This document shows, piece after piece, positions 36,214 through 45,224 of a DNA stretch of 64,000 nucleotides. This DNA comes from Porphyromonas canoris (lineage in GTDB: Bacteria > Bacteroidota > Bacteroidia > Bacteroidales > Porphyromonadaceae). The DNA is taken from positions 124,001 to 188,000 of the forward strand of contig NZ_JQZV01000003.1 of the NCBI RefSeq assembly GCF_000769115.1, read 5' to 3'. Both the position numbers and the translations under genes were made by a program. The notes beneath the pieces were generated by a model. The model ran no database searches, was not told the DNA's origin, and worked only from the letters and a program-made list of their open reading frames with translations. Position 1 is the first letter of the stretch. The number at the start of each line of letters is the position of its first letter.

Positions 36214-37122
36214 CTATTTCTTTCTTTGTTTTGCAGCTTTTAAGGTATTCTGCATAAGAGAGCATATTGTCATCGGACCTACTCCTCCCGGTACCGGAGT
36301 AATATAAGAGGCTTTTGGGGCAACCTCATCAAACTTGACATCTCCGGATAGTCTGAAGCCGCTTTTCTTGCTGCTGTCCGGTATTCTTGTTGTACCAACA
36401 TCTATAACAATGACTCCATTCTTTACCATGTCTCCTTTGATGTATTCCGGAATACCTACTGCCGCAATAAGGATATCTGCTTGTTTGGTTATCTCTGCGA
36501 TATTGGGAGTTCTGCTATGACATACGGTAACGGTGGCGTCACCTTGTTCTCCTTTGTATAAGAGCAGATTAGCCATCGGTTTTCCTACGATATTGCTGCG
36601 ACCTACAACCACACAATGCTTTCCTCTGGTAGAGATATTGTAGTATTTCAGAAGGGAAATGATACCAAGAGGAGTGGCTGAGACAAATGTGTCCAAACCT
36701 ATACTCATCTTTCCCACGTTTTCAGGATGAAATCCATCCACGTCTTTTCTTGGATCTACCGCTTCTATCACTTTTTGTTCATCTATATGTTTAGGAAGAG
36801 GCATCTGAACGATAAAGCCATCAAGTTCATTGTCTTCATTAAGGGTTTGTATTGCTTTCAAAAGCTCTGCCTCAGTGATATCTGATTCATATCTGATTAA
36901 GGAGGATTTGAATCCTACCTCTTCACAAGTTTTCATTTTAGAAGCCACATAGGTCTCACTGCCGCCATCGTGTCCTACTAATATGGCAGCCAAATGTGGT
37001 GCTCTTTCTCCTTGGGCAACGAAGGCTTCGACCTCTTTTCTTATCTCTTCTTTGAAGTGAGCCGAGGCCTCTTTGCCACTTAAAATTTGGTATTTGTTTG
37101 TATCAAAATTGGTACTTTCCAT
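36214..37122 (-). CDS. folD: Methylenetetrahydrofolate dehydrogenase/cyclohydrolase
   Basis: About 302 residues from the ATG at 37122; an upstream in-frame TTG is less likely. This bifunctional cytoplasmic enzyme interconverts methylene- and 10-formyl-tetrahydrofolate, the formyl donor used by Fmt. [16 protein letters not shown] holds the catalytic lysine. [26 protein letters not shown] and the C-terminal [11 protein letters not shown] are the family motifs. It follows ffh by 57 bases on the same strand. Confidence 0.96.
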   Translation of the reverse strand: MESTNFDTNKYQILSGKEASAHFKEEIRKEVEAFVAQGERAPHLAAILVGHDGGSETYVASKMKTCEEVGFKSSLIRYESDITEAELLKAIQTLNEDNELDGFIVQMPLPKHIDEQKVIEAVDPRKDVDGFHPENVGKMSIGLDTFVSATPLGIISLLKYYNISTRGKHCVVVGRSNIVGKPMANLLLYKGEQGDATVTVCHSRTPNIAEITKQADILIAAVGIPEYIKGDMVKNGVIVIDVGTTRIPDSSKKSGFRLSGDVKFDEVAPKASYITPVPGGVGPMTICSLMQNTLKAAKQRKK

Positions 37123-37179
37123 TGTTTGTTTTGTAGTCAATAGTTGGTGTTGATAATTTCAAAAAGTTTGTCTTCAAGC

Positions 37180-38517
37180 CTAACGTTTTGGGCGTAAACC
37201 TCCTGCTAATTTCGCTAGTTGTCCGGCTCCTGAATTGGTCATCATGTGCATGACCTTACGAGTTTGCTCAAACTGTTTCAAAAGATTATTTATCTCTTGT
37301 ATAGAGCGACCCGAGCCCGCAGCAATACGTTTCCGTCTTGATCCGTTGATGATATTAGGATTGGATCTCTCTTCGGGAGTCATGGAATATATGATGGATT
37401 CCACTCCTTTGAAAGCATCATCGTCAATATCCAGATCCTTGATAGCCTTGCCCATACCCGGAATCATTCCAATCAAATCTTTTAAATTTCCCATCTTCTT
37501 GATTTGGGCAATTTGTTCAAGAAAGTCGTTGAAGTCAAACTGATTCTTAGCAAGCTTTTTATGTAGCTTTTTTGCCTGCTCTTCGTCAAACTGTTCCTGA
37601 GCACGCTCAACCAAAGAGATAACGTCTCCCATGCCCAAGATACGGTCTGCCATACGGCTTGGGTGGAACACATCTATGGCTTCAGGCTTTTCGCCCGTAC
37701 CAATAAATTTGATGGGCTTAGTAACAACACTTCTAATGGATATGGCAGCTCCGCCTCGTGTATCACCATCAAGTTTTGTCAGCACAACGCCGTTGAAGTC
37801 AAGTCTGTCGTTAAACTCTTTTGCAGTATTAACTGCATCTTGTCCTGTCATTGCATCTACAACGAAGAGAATTTCATCCGGACGAATCGCCTCTTTAATA
37901 GAGGCAATCTCATTCATCATTACCTCGTCTACGGCCAATCGTCCTGCCGTGTCTATGATGACAACATCACAGCCCTCTTCTGTGGCTTTCTGTATAGCAT
38001 TCTTTGCAATAGTGATAGGATTTTTGTTCTCTTTCTCACTATAAACAGGGATATTCAGCTGTTCGCCTAGTACGTGAAGTTGTTCTATCGCAGCAGGTCT
38101 GTAAACATCACATGCTGCAAGTAAAGGTTTCTTGTGCTGTTTGGTTTTCAGATAGTTCCCCAACTTCCCGGTAAATGTTGTCTTACCGGAACCCTGCAAG
38201 CCGGACATCAATATCACAGAAGGATTTCCACTTAGGTTGATGTCCTCAGCAGATCCGCCCATAAGTTCTGCCAACTCATCATGGACAATCTTTACCATGA
38301 GCTGACCGGGCTTGATAGAAGTCAGAACATTTTGTCCGAGGGCTTTCTCCTTTACTTTATTGGTAAAGTCTTTCGCAACCTTAAAGTTAACATCTGCCTC
38401 TAAAAGAGCTCGTCTTACGTCTTTCAATGTTTCGGCCACATTGAGTTCCGTTATTTTGCCTTCCCCTTTAAGTATTTTGAATGACCTTTCGAGTCTATCT
38501 GAAAGATTATTAAACAT
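37180..38517 (-). CDS. ffh: Signal recognition particle protein Ffh
   Basis: A 445-residue SRP54 GTPase that binds 4.5S RNA and signal sequences to target proteins to the membrane. The NG domain has GLQGSGKTTF (G1), DTAGRLAVDE (G3) and TKLDGDTRGG (G4). The C-terminal M domain contains the RNA-binding SGRSIQEINNLLKQFEQTRK region. Length is normal. It is placed between a glycosyltransferase gene and folD on the same strand. Confidence 0.97.
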   Translation of the reverse strand: MFNNLSDRLERSFKILKGEGKITELNVAETLKDVRRALLEADVNFKVAKDFTNKVKEKALGQNVLTSIKPGQLMVKIVHDELAELMGGSAEDINLSGNPSVILMSGLQGSGKTTFTGKLGNYLKTKQHKKPLLAACDVYRPAAIEQLHVLGEQLNIPVYSEKENKNPITIAKNAIQKATEEGCDVVIIDTAGRLAVDEVMMNEIASIKEAIRPDEILFVVDAMTGQDAVNTAKEFNDRLDFNGVVLTKLDGDTRGGAAISIRSVVTKPIKFIGTGEKPEAIDVFHPSRMADRILGMGDVISLVERAQEQFDEEQAKKLHKKLAKNQFDFNDFLEQIAQIKKMGNLKDLIGMIPGMGKAIKDLDIDDDAFKGVESIIYSMTPEERSNPNIINGSRRKRIAAGSGRSIQEINNLLKQFEQTRKVMHMMTNSGAGQLAKLAGGLRPKR

Positions 38518-38567
38518 TTTGCTGTATAGTTATTTGCGTATTTGTATTATCTGCTGAAGTTTTATGT

Positions 38568-40382
38568 TCACAAAATTAGCGAAAACTTTCGTATCCTCCG
38601 CCACGCTTTTGCAGGTATAGAGTTGGTTTTACGATAGTAGCGCTCCAATTTTTTACGGAATATTAGATTCTCTTTTACTTCTTGTGGAGGAGTCTCCGCA
38701 TACAGAGGGTAAGGAACAAGAGTGCTACCATATAGGAAGTCTTGTCCGCAATGAGTCCCGGATCCATCAAAACCAATATTGTTCACAAGAGATCTTCCTG
38801 CTGTAAGTGATAGCTTATTTTGTAAAAATAGAGAGGCATTCCAGCGTATGGCCCAAGAGTTATTTTGTCCCGCTATCTGTCTTTTTAGCATACGAGTATA
38901 GGGATATGAGTTGTTGAAGTCAAACTTTCCTTTGAGATCATGTTTCTCTATCTCATGAAGAAGCTTTTCGCCATCCCACTTGGCATATTTCTCCCAAGCT
39001 CTTTGCCAAGTTCCCCAGCCCCAAGATCCTACAAAGCACAAGAAGTCTCCATTAGGATTGCCTCCTTTTGTTTGGAAATAGTTGCATCCATAGATATGAG
39101 CCACCTCTTCTACGGAAGAATACCTATTCAAAGCATCATTCATCCATCTTAGGAAGTAGGGAGACAATGTTAGGTCGTCCTCCAATACGATGACTGAGAT
39201 ATATGATTGAAGTATCTTTGTCACTCCATCAATGATACTCTTTGCCAATCCAATATTTCCGGATTGTTGGTATATGGTTTTACTCCTAAATCCGTTGATG
39301 TTATCCACTATATCTTGAACCTCTTCTACTTTTGTTTTGTCTTGCTCGTTTTTCGCACCATCACAAAAGATGATAAGATCAGTATAGGCAGCTTCTGGTT
39401 GGGCAAGTAAAGAGTTGATAACCTGTTTGGTGTGTTCCGGTCTATTATAAACAAAAAGCAAAACAGGAGCAAGAGAACTATTCTCGCTTGGTAGAGTCCT
39501 GCGAATAGAGTCTATGTCTATGGCAGGTCTTTCTTTCCAAAGAGCTACCTCATGTCGTCTTTTCCATAGCTTTTTGACGTCTGTAAGAGAAAGTCTGTGT
39601 CTTCTCAGAAGGACTTTTATGAACAAATCTATCAGGCCTTTCTTCAGAGATTTGAAAAAAGAGTATCCGGGATTGATCCATTCTGTGAGATGATAAGTGT
39701 ATTCTAACGTTCGTCTTTTCTCTATTGGTATATCCTCTTGTTGAGATCGATGATGATAGCCTTTGGCAGAAGGAAGATAGCCGATTTTTAGTCCGGCATA
39801 TCTTACTCTGTTGCAATAATCTTTGTCTTCCCCATACATGAAGAACAGAGGAGAAAAGCCTCCTACTTTTACAAGAGTCTGATATGGTATATACCAAAGA
39901 GCAGCATTGATAAAGGGAACCTCTATTATCTCATTTTCGGAAGAAGTGTTCGAGCAATGACGAATATAGTTGGAGAAGCCTCTATCCAAGTTCTTTTCGT
40001 CGACATAGTGCATTGGCGAGATGATACCCCAAGTAGAGTCTTTTTCTCCTGCTTCAATGAGTTTTCTTGCTTCGGATGGTGCGATACAGGCATCCTGATT
40101 GATCAGTAAAACTCCTTTGTAGCCGTGAGCTATGGCATACTCTATACCTCGGTTGTTTGCCATCCCAAATCCGATATTGATTTTAGAGAATACGCGCTTT
40201 TGTATGTTTGGAGTCTTTTGCAGCCACACAGGAGTATCATCCGTACTTGCGTTATCTATTATAAATAGATCTATATCCGGTTGATCAAGGAGGGTATTGA
40301 ACGACAAATCGTGCCACATACTTGCGTTATGTAACACGATTATCGCCAAAACTTTATTTTTATTTTCGTCGGAAAAGTCCAT
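38568..40382 (-). CDS. Two-domain glycosyltransferase
   Basis: About 604 residues from the ATG at 40382, one base past the typA stop. The N-terminal GT2/WcaE-like domain (about residues 8-270) has LAIIVLHNASMW, FIIDNASTDDTPVW and MYGEDKDYCNRVRYAGLKIG, typical of rhamnosyltransferase-like enzymes. A second domain (about 300-560) has LFVYNRPEHTKQVINSLLAQ and a VVLEDDL motif as in polysaccharide sugar transferases. There is no membrane helix. Both domains probably build a cell-surface glycan; acceptors are unknown. It is isolated from any glycan gene cluster in the window. Confidence 0.85.
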   Translation of the reverse strand: MDFSDENKNKVLAIIVLHNASMWHDLSFNTLLDQPDIDLFIIDNASTDDTPVWLQKTPNIQKRVFSKINIGFGMANNRGIEYAIAHGYKGVLLINQDACIAPSEARKLIEAGEKDSTWGIISPMHYVDEKNLDRGFSNYIRHCSNTSSENEIIEVPFINAALWYIPYQTLVKVGGFSPLFFMYGEDKDYCNRVRYAGLKIGYLPSAKGYHHRSQQEDIPIEKRRTLEYTYHLTEWINPGYSFFKSLKKGLIDLFIKVLLRRHRLSLTDVKKLWKRRHEVALWKERPAIDIDSIRRTLPSENSSLAPVLLFVYNRPEHTKQVINSLLAQPEAAYTDLIIFCDGAKNEQDKTKVEEVQDIVDNINGFRSKTIYQQSGNIGLAKSIIDGVTKILQSYISVIVLEDDLTLSPYFLRWMNDALNRYSSVEEVAHIYGCNYFQTKGGNPNGDFLCFVGSWGWGTWQRAWEKYAKWDGEKLLHEIEKHDLKGKFDFNNSYPYTRMLKRQIAGQNNSWAIRWNASLFLQNKLSLTAGRSLVNNIGFDGSGTHCGQDFLYGSTLVPYPLYAETPPQEVKENLIFRKKLERYYRKTNSIPAKAWRRIRKFSLIL

Positions 40383-40383
40383 G

Positions 40384-42192
40384 TCAGACCAGAGCATTTT
40401 TACCCGCTCGCTTTCGATCATTTTCGGATAAAAGTATTTTTCTCAGACGCATACTTTTCGGAGTGATCTCCACATACTCGTCTGCTTTGATGTATTCAAG
40501 AGCATCTTCCAGGCTGAACACTATCGGTGGAGCAAGCGAGACTTTTTCATCACTTCCTGAAGCTCGCATATTGGTCAGCTTTTTTGTCTTACAAACATTC
40601 ACTACAAGGTCTCCCTCCTTAGTGTGTTCTCCAACTACCTGGCCTTCATATATCTCTTCTTGTGGAGAGATAAAGAAGTTTCCTCTACTCTGAAGATTGT
40701 TAAGAGCATAGGCAAAAGCCGTTCCACTTTCAAGGGCAATAATTGAGCCATTATTACGTCTTTCAATCGGTCCTCTCCAAGGCTCAAAAGAGACAAAGCG
40801 ATGTGCCATAATAGCCTCTCCTCCTGATGCTGTAAGAACACTGTTGTTGAGTCCGATGATTCCTCTTGATGGGATGGAGAACTGCAAGAATATCCTGTCG
40901 TTTTTGTTCTCCATCGAAAGCATCTCTCCCTTTCGTTTTGTTACTATATCTATGATTTTGCTGGCATGCTCTTCCGGGAGATTGATCGTAAGTTCTTCTA
41001 TGGGTTCACATTTTTCTCCATCTATCTCTTTGATGATGACTTGAGGCTGTCCTACCTGAAGCTCATATCCCTCTCTCCGCATTGTTTCTATAAGGACAGA
41101 TAAGTGTAATACACCCCTGCCATAAACAAGCCAAGAGTCTGCATTTTCCGTTGACTCCACTCTTAATGCCAAGTTTTTGTCCAACTCTTTCATGAGTCGG
41201 TCATGTATATGCCGAGAAGTAACGTACTTACCCTCTTTCCCGAAGAAGGGAGAGGTATTTATTGTAAATAGCATACTCATCGTAGGCTCATCAATGGCAA
41301 TAGTAGGTAAGGGTTCCGGTTCGAGAAAATCGGCAATTGTGTCTCCAATTTCAAATCCTGCGATGCCGATTACAGCACATATATCTCCGCTGGACACCTC
41401 TTCTACCTTCTTTCGTCCAAGACCTTCAAATACGTTAAGCTCTTTTATTTTGCTTTTTACCATACTGCCATCTCTCTTGCAGAGTGTTATGTCTTGTCCT
41501 TCCTTGAGAGAGCCTCGGTGTACACGTCCTATGGCTATTCGACCTACATACTTGGAGTAGTCCAAAGAGGTAATAAGCATTTGAGTTGTCCCATCCAGTT
41601 GCACCGGTTCAGGAATATGCTCTATGATAGCTTCTAGAAGAGGCTCAATGGAAGCAGTTGGTTGTCTCCAATCATAAGACATCCAGCCTTCTTTCGCAGA
41701 ACCGAATAGTGTCGTAAAGTCAAGCTGTTCTTCCGAAGCATTCAGTGAAAACATAAGATCGAATACCATATCTTGTACTTCATCCGGTCTGCAGTTGAGT
41801 TTGTCCACTTTATTTACCACGACTATTGGAACCAGCCCCATGTCTATCGCTTTTGAAAGCACAAATCGAGTCTGAGGCATAGGACCTTCAAAAGCATCAA
41901 CCAACAGCAAACAACCATCTGCCATGTTGAGTACACGTTCCACTTCACCTCCAAAGTCCGCGTGCCCCGGAGTGTCTATGATATTTATTTTGTAGCCTTT
42001 GTAAGAGATAGAGACATTTTTGGATAATATGGTGATGCCTCTTTCTCGTTCCAAGTCATTATTATCCAACAGCTGATCCAGCTCTTTATTCTCTTCTCTA
42101 AATAGATTGCCCGCAAGAAGTAAACGATCCACCAAGGAAGTTTTACCATGGTCGACGTGGGCAATTATTGCGATATTTCTTATTTTTTGCAT
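40384..42192 (-). CDS. typA: Ribosome-associated GTPase TypA/BipA
   Basis: A 602-residue translational GTPase involved in ribosome assembly and stress responses. G1 is [10 protein letters not shown] near residue 12. ERERGITI is the switch I region, [16 protein letters not shown] is G3 and VVNKVDKL is G4. The EF-G-like domains and the TypA-specific C-terminal domain follow. Length is typical. The glycosyltransferase begins right after its stop. Confidence 0.97.
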   Translation of the reverse strand: MQKIRNIAIIAHVDHGKTSLVDRLLLAGNLFREENKELDQLLDNNDLERERGITILSKNVSISYKGYKINIIDTPGHADFGGEVERVLNMADGCLLLVDAFEGPMPQTRFVLSKAIDMGLVPIVVVNKVDKLNCRPDEVQDMVFDLMFSLNASEEQLDFTTLFGSAKEGWMSYDWRQPTASIEPLLEAIIEHIPEPVQLDGTTQMLITSLDYSKYVGRIAIGRVHRGSLKEGQDITLCKRDGSMVKSKIKELNVFEGLGRKKVEEVSSGDICAVIGIAGFEIGDTIADFLEPEPLPTIAIDEPTMSMLFTINTSPFFGKEGKYVTSRHIHDRLMKELDKNLALRVESTENADSWLVYGRGVLHLSVLIETMRREGYELQVGQPQVIIKEIDGEKCEPIEELTINLPEEHASKIIDIVTKRKGEMLSMENKNDRIFLQFSIPSRGIIGLNNSVLTASGGEAIMAHRFVSFEPWRGPIERRNNGSIIALESGTAFAYALNNLQSRGNFFISPQEEIYEGQVVGEHTKEGDLVVNVCKTKKLTNMRASGSDEKVSLAPPIVFSLEDALEYIKADEYVEITPKSMRLRKILLSENDRKRAGKNALV

Positions 42193-42241
42193 CTTCTGCC
42201 TATTAAATTATGGGAGGCTCCTTTCAGTGTTTAATAAGATA

Positions 42242-42249
42242 CAAAATTA
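42242..42249 (-). promoter_or_regulatory. Bacteroidetes -7 box for typA
   Basis: The minus strand reads TAATTTTG, a TAnnTTTG match, 50 bases upstream of the typA ATG. The -33 element is weak. The remaining bases to 42460 show nothing further. Confidence 0.4.
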
Positions 42250-42460
42250 CGACTAAATGGTGAGTTGTGAAAATCTAAGAAGAGCAGAAGCACATTATAA
42301 ATGTATTTGGCTAAAGAGAATAATTACTCTCATCAGAGTATTTATCCGTGATATTTTCTTGTTACAAAGCGAGAATTGTTGTTAGATTCTTTCTTTGAGA
42401 CGACTTGAACACAACCTCCCCAAAAAGATATGAGGAGGAGCCGGTTTAGGATTGAATATT

Positions 42461-42492
42461 TTTGTGTACACCGATATAAATTTGTAAGTTTG
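42461..42492 (+). promoter_or_regulatory. Bacteroidetes promoter for glucan phosphorylase gene
   Basis: TTTG (42461-42464), 20 bases, then TAAGTTTG (42485-42492): an exact match to the phylum consensus. An overlapping second -7 candidate, TAAATTTG, is at 42477-42484. The leader to the ATG would be about 105 bases. Confidence 0.65.
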
Positions 42493-42604
42493 CGCTGTTG
42501 TAAACACATAAGATGAGAGGTTTTAAGATAGAATTATTCATGTCTTGGGATCTGTGCTGATATAGACGCAACTATTGTAAATAAAATATCCGATAAAAAT
42601 AAGT

Positions 42605-45187
42605 ATGATAATTAACAAAAGATGTAATGCTCCTGCGTGGAAAGACTTGTTTACAAGCTCTAAAATGCCGGAGTCTCTTTCTAAGTTAGACGAAATTGCT
42701 CACAATTTATGGTGGGTCTGGAATCCCGAAGCGAAAGCTCTTTTCAAGAGTCTCAATCCATCTGTTTGGCATGAAAACTTTGGTAATCCTGTAAAGCTTT
42801 TACAATCTTTATCTCAGTCTAAAATAGAGGAGGTGATGGAGGACTCTGCTCTACAAGCTCGTATAGCAGATATTTATGAGAAGTTTAGAGCATACATTGA
42901 CGAAAAGCCCGATAATACCAAACCATCTGTGGCTTATTTTAGCATGGAGTATGGTCTTACTAACATACTTAAGATATATAGCGGAGGTTTGGGTGTTTTA
43001 GCCGGAGACTATCTCAAAGAGGCAAGCGATACCAATATAGATCTGGTCGCAGTCGGATTTTTATATCGTTTTGGCTACTTTGATCAAACGATAACATCCG
43101 ACGGTCAGCAGGTTGCAGTATATAAACCACAGGATTTTGAAGCACTTCCGATAACACAACTATTTGACGAAAACGGTAGACAAGTTCAGATATCCATTCC
43201 ATTCTTGGATCACATGTTGATGGCTAACGTTTGGTCGGTTGCAGTAGGTCGTGTAACACTCTACCTTTTAGATACAGACATTCAAGAAAATAACGAATGG
43301 GATAGGACAATCACTCATCAGCTTTATGGTGGAGATTGGGAAAATCGTATGCGTCAGGAGTATCTTCTTGGTATAGGCGGTATAGAACTTCTCAATCGTT
43401 TAGGCATAAAGAAAGATATTTACCATTGTAACGAAGGACATGCTGCCCTCATCAATGCAGAACGCTTAGCCAACCATATAGAAAGGGATGGCCTTACATT
43501 CCTTCAGGCATTGGAGCTTGTGAGAGCATCTTCTCTTTATACGGTACATACTCCCGTACCTGCCGGACACGATTATTTTGATGAGTCTCTCTTTGGTAAA
43601 TATATGGGGCGTTTTGCCGACAGACTCGGTATATCATTCCATGAACTTGTGGATATGGGACGAGAAAATCCCGGTTCGGGAGAAAAATTCTCCATGAGTG
43701 TCTTTGCTCTCAACACTTGTCAGGAAGCCAATGGTGTAAGCTTCCTTCACGGGAAAGTTTCTCAAGAGATGTTCGCTCCTGTTTGGAAAGGATTTTTTGC
43801 AAAAGAACTTCATGTGGGATATGTTACCAACGGTGTACACCTTCCAACATGGACACAACCGGAGTGGAAAACATTTATAGAAGAAAAAATCTCATCTGAT
43901 ATCTGTCATACACAAGAGCAAGAAAGTGTTTGGAATAAGATTCAAGATGTAGATAATGAAGAGATTTGGAAAGTACGAACAGAGCTAAAGCAAAAGTTCA
44001 TCCGTTATATTCAAAAACATTACGGAGACAACTGGGTGCGCAATAATGGAGATCCATCAAAGGCTGTGGATCTTATAAATAGCATCAATCCAAAAGCTTT
44101 ACTGATCGGTTTTGGTAGAAGATTCGCGACATACAAGAGGGCGCATCTGCTCTTTACAGACTTAGAAAGGCTTTCAAAAATTGTCAATAACAGTGATCGA
44201 CCTGTACAATTCATATACACGGGAAAAGCTCACCCCGCAGATGGAGGAGGACAAGGATTGATAAAGCATATCGTTGATATTTCCAAGAAACCCGAATTTT
44301 CTGGTAAGATTTTGTTTTTGGAAAACTATGACATGCAGGTTGCTTCTATGCTGATTGCAGGAGTGGATGTCTGGCTGAATACTCCTACAAGACCTTTGGA
44401 AGCTTCCGGTACTTCGGGAATGAAAGCTCTTATGAACGGTGTGCTGAACTTCTCTGTCCTTGACGGATGGTGGTTCGAAGGCTACCGCGAAAAGGCGGGT
44501 TGGGCATTGACCGATAAGAAGACATTCCAAAATCAGCACCATCAGGATCAGCTGGATGCTGCTACCATATACCACATTCTTGAGGAAGAGCTCATACCTC
44601 TCTATTATAATAGAGCAGAGGGAAAAGAGTACTCGGATGAGTGGATACAGTGGATTAAGAACAGCATGAACTACATCTTGCCTCACTATACAATGAGGCG
44701 TATGCTGCAAGATTATATCGAGCGTTTTTATAATCCTCTTGCAAAGCGGTTCAAACTTATTTCTGCCGACTCCGGTAAGATTGCAAAAGAGTTGGTAGAG
44801 TGGAAGATAGACGTTGCTGAAAAATGGGATCAGGTAGAAGTTGAGAATTGTAGTATGATCGTTCATGATCGTACCGGAGATCATTCTCTAACCGTGGGAG
44901 AAATGCTTGAGGTAAATCTCTACATTGATAAAAAAGATATTGCCGGAGATCTTCTTGCTGAGCTGATAGAAGTAAAGGCGGATAAGGAAGATGCGAATAA
45001 ACTTCTATTGGAAGAGGTTACACCACTGGAGATCGTCGAGCAGAATGGAAGTAAAGTACACTATAGAATCAGAAAAGAAGCCGAAAACCCGGGACATCAC
45101 AAGCTGGCGGTTCGACTACTTCCCACACATCCTGCCCTTCCTCATAAGATGGACTTTTCTTTGGTTCGGTGGGTCAATATAGATTAA
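42605..45187 (+). CDS. glgP: Alpha-glucan phosphorylase
   Basis: An 860-residue GT35 enzyme of the alpha-glucan phosphorylase type, which releases glucose-1-phosphate from glycogen-like polymers using PLP. YFSMEYGLTNILKIYSGGLG near residue 118 and CNEGHAALIN near residue 277 are family motifs. RRFATYKRAHLLF is in the C-terminal half, and EASGTSGMKALMNG near residue 600 is the PLP-proximal motif. A DUF3417 N-terminal domain is present. The NagB/PIG-L fusion gene starts 37 bases later and may be co-transcribed. Confidence 0.93.
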   Translation: MIINKRCNAPAWKDLFTSSKMPESLSKLDEIAHNLWWVWNPEAKALFKSLNPSVWHENFGNPVKLLQSLSQSKIEEVMEDSALQARIADIYEKFRAYIDEKPDNTKPSVAYFSMEYGLTNILKIYSGGLGVLAGDYLKEASDTNIDLVAVGFLYRFGYFDQTITSDGQQVAVYKPQDFEALPITQLFDENGRQVQISIPFLDHMLMANVWSVAVGRVTLYLLDTDIQENNEWDRTITHQLYGGDWENRMRQEYLLGIGGIELLNRLGIKKDIYHCNEGHAALINAERLANHIERDGLTFLQALELVRASSLYTVHTPVPAGHDYFDESLFGKYMGRFADRLGISFHELVDMGRENPGSGEKFSMSVFALNTCQEANGVSFLHGKVSQEMFAPVWKGFFAKELHVGYVTNGVHLPTWTQPEWKTFIEEKISSDICHTQEQESVWNKIQDVDNEEIWKVRTELKQKFIRYIQKHYGDNWVRNNGDPSKAVDLINSINPKALLIGFGRRFATYKRAHLLFTDLERLSKIVNNSDRPVQFIYTGKAHPADGGGQGLIKHIVDISKKPEFSGKILFLENYDMQVASMLIAGVDVWLNTPTRPLEASGTSGMKALMNGVLNFSVLDGWWFEGYREKAGWALTDKKTFQNQHHQDQLDAATIYHILEEELIPLYYNRAEGKEYSDEWIQWIKNSMNYILPHYTMRRMLQDYIERFYNPLAKRFKLISADSGKIAKELVEWKIDVAEKWDQVEVENCSMIVHDRTGDHSLTVGEMLEVNLYIDKKDIAGDLLAELIEVKADKEDANKLLLEEVTPLEIVEQNGSKVHYRIRKEAENPGHHKLAVRLLPTHPALPHKMDFSLVRWVNID

Positions 45188-45224
45188 CAACGAAGGTCGT
45201 AATATAAAAACATAGAATAAAGAT

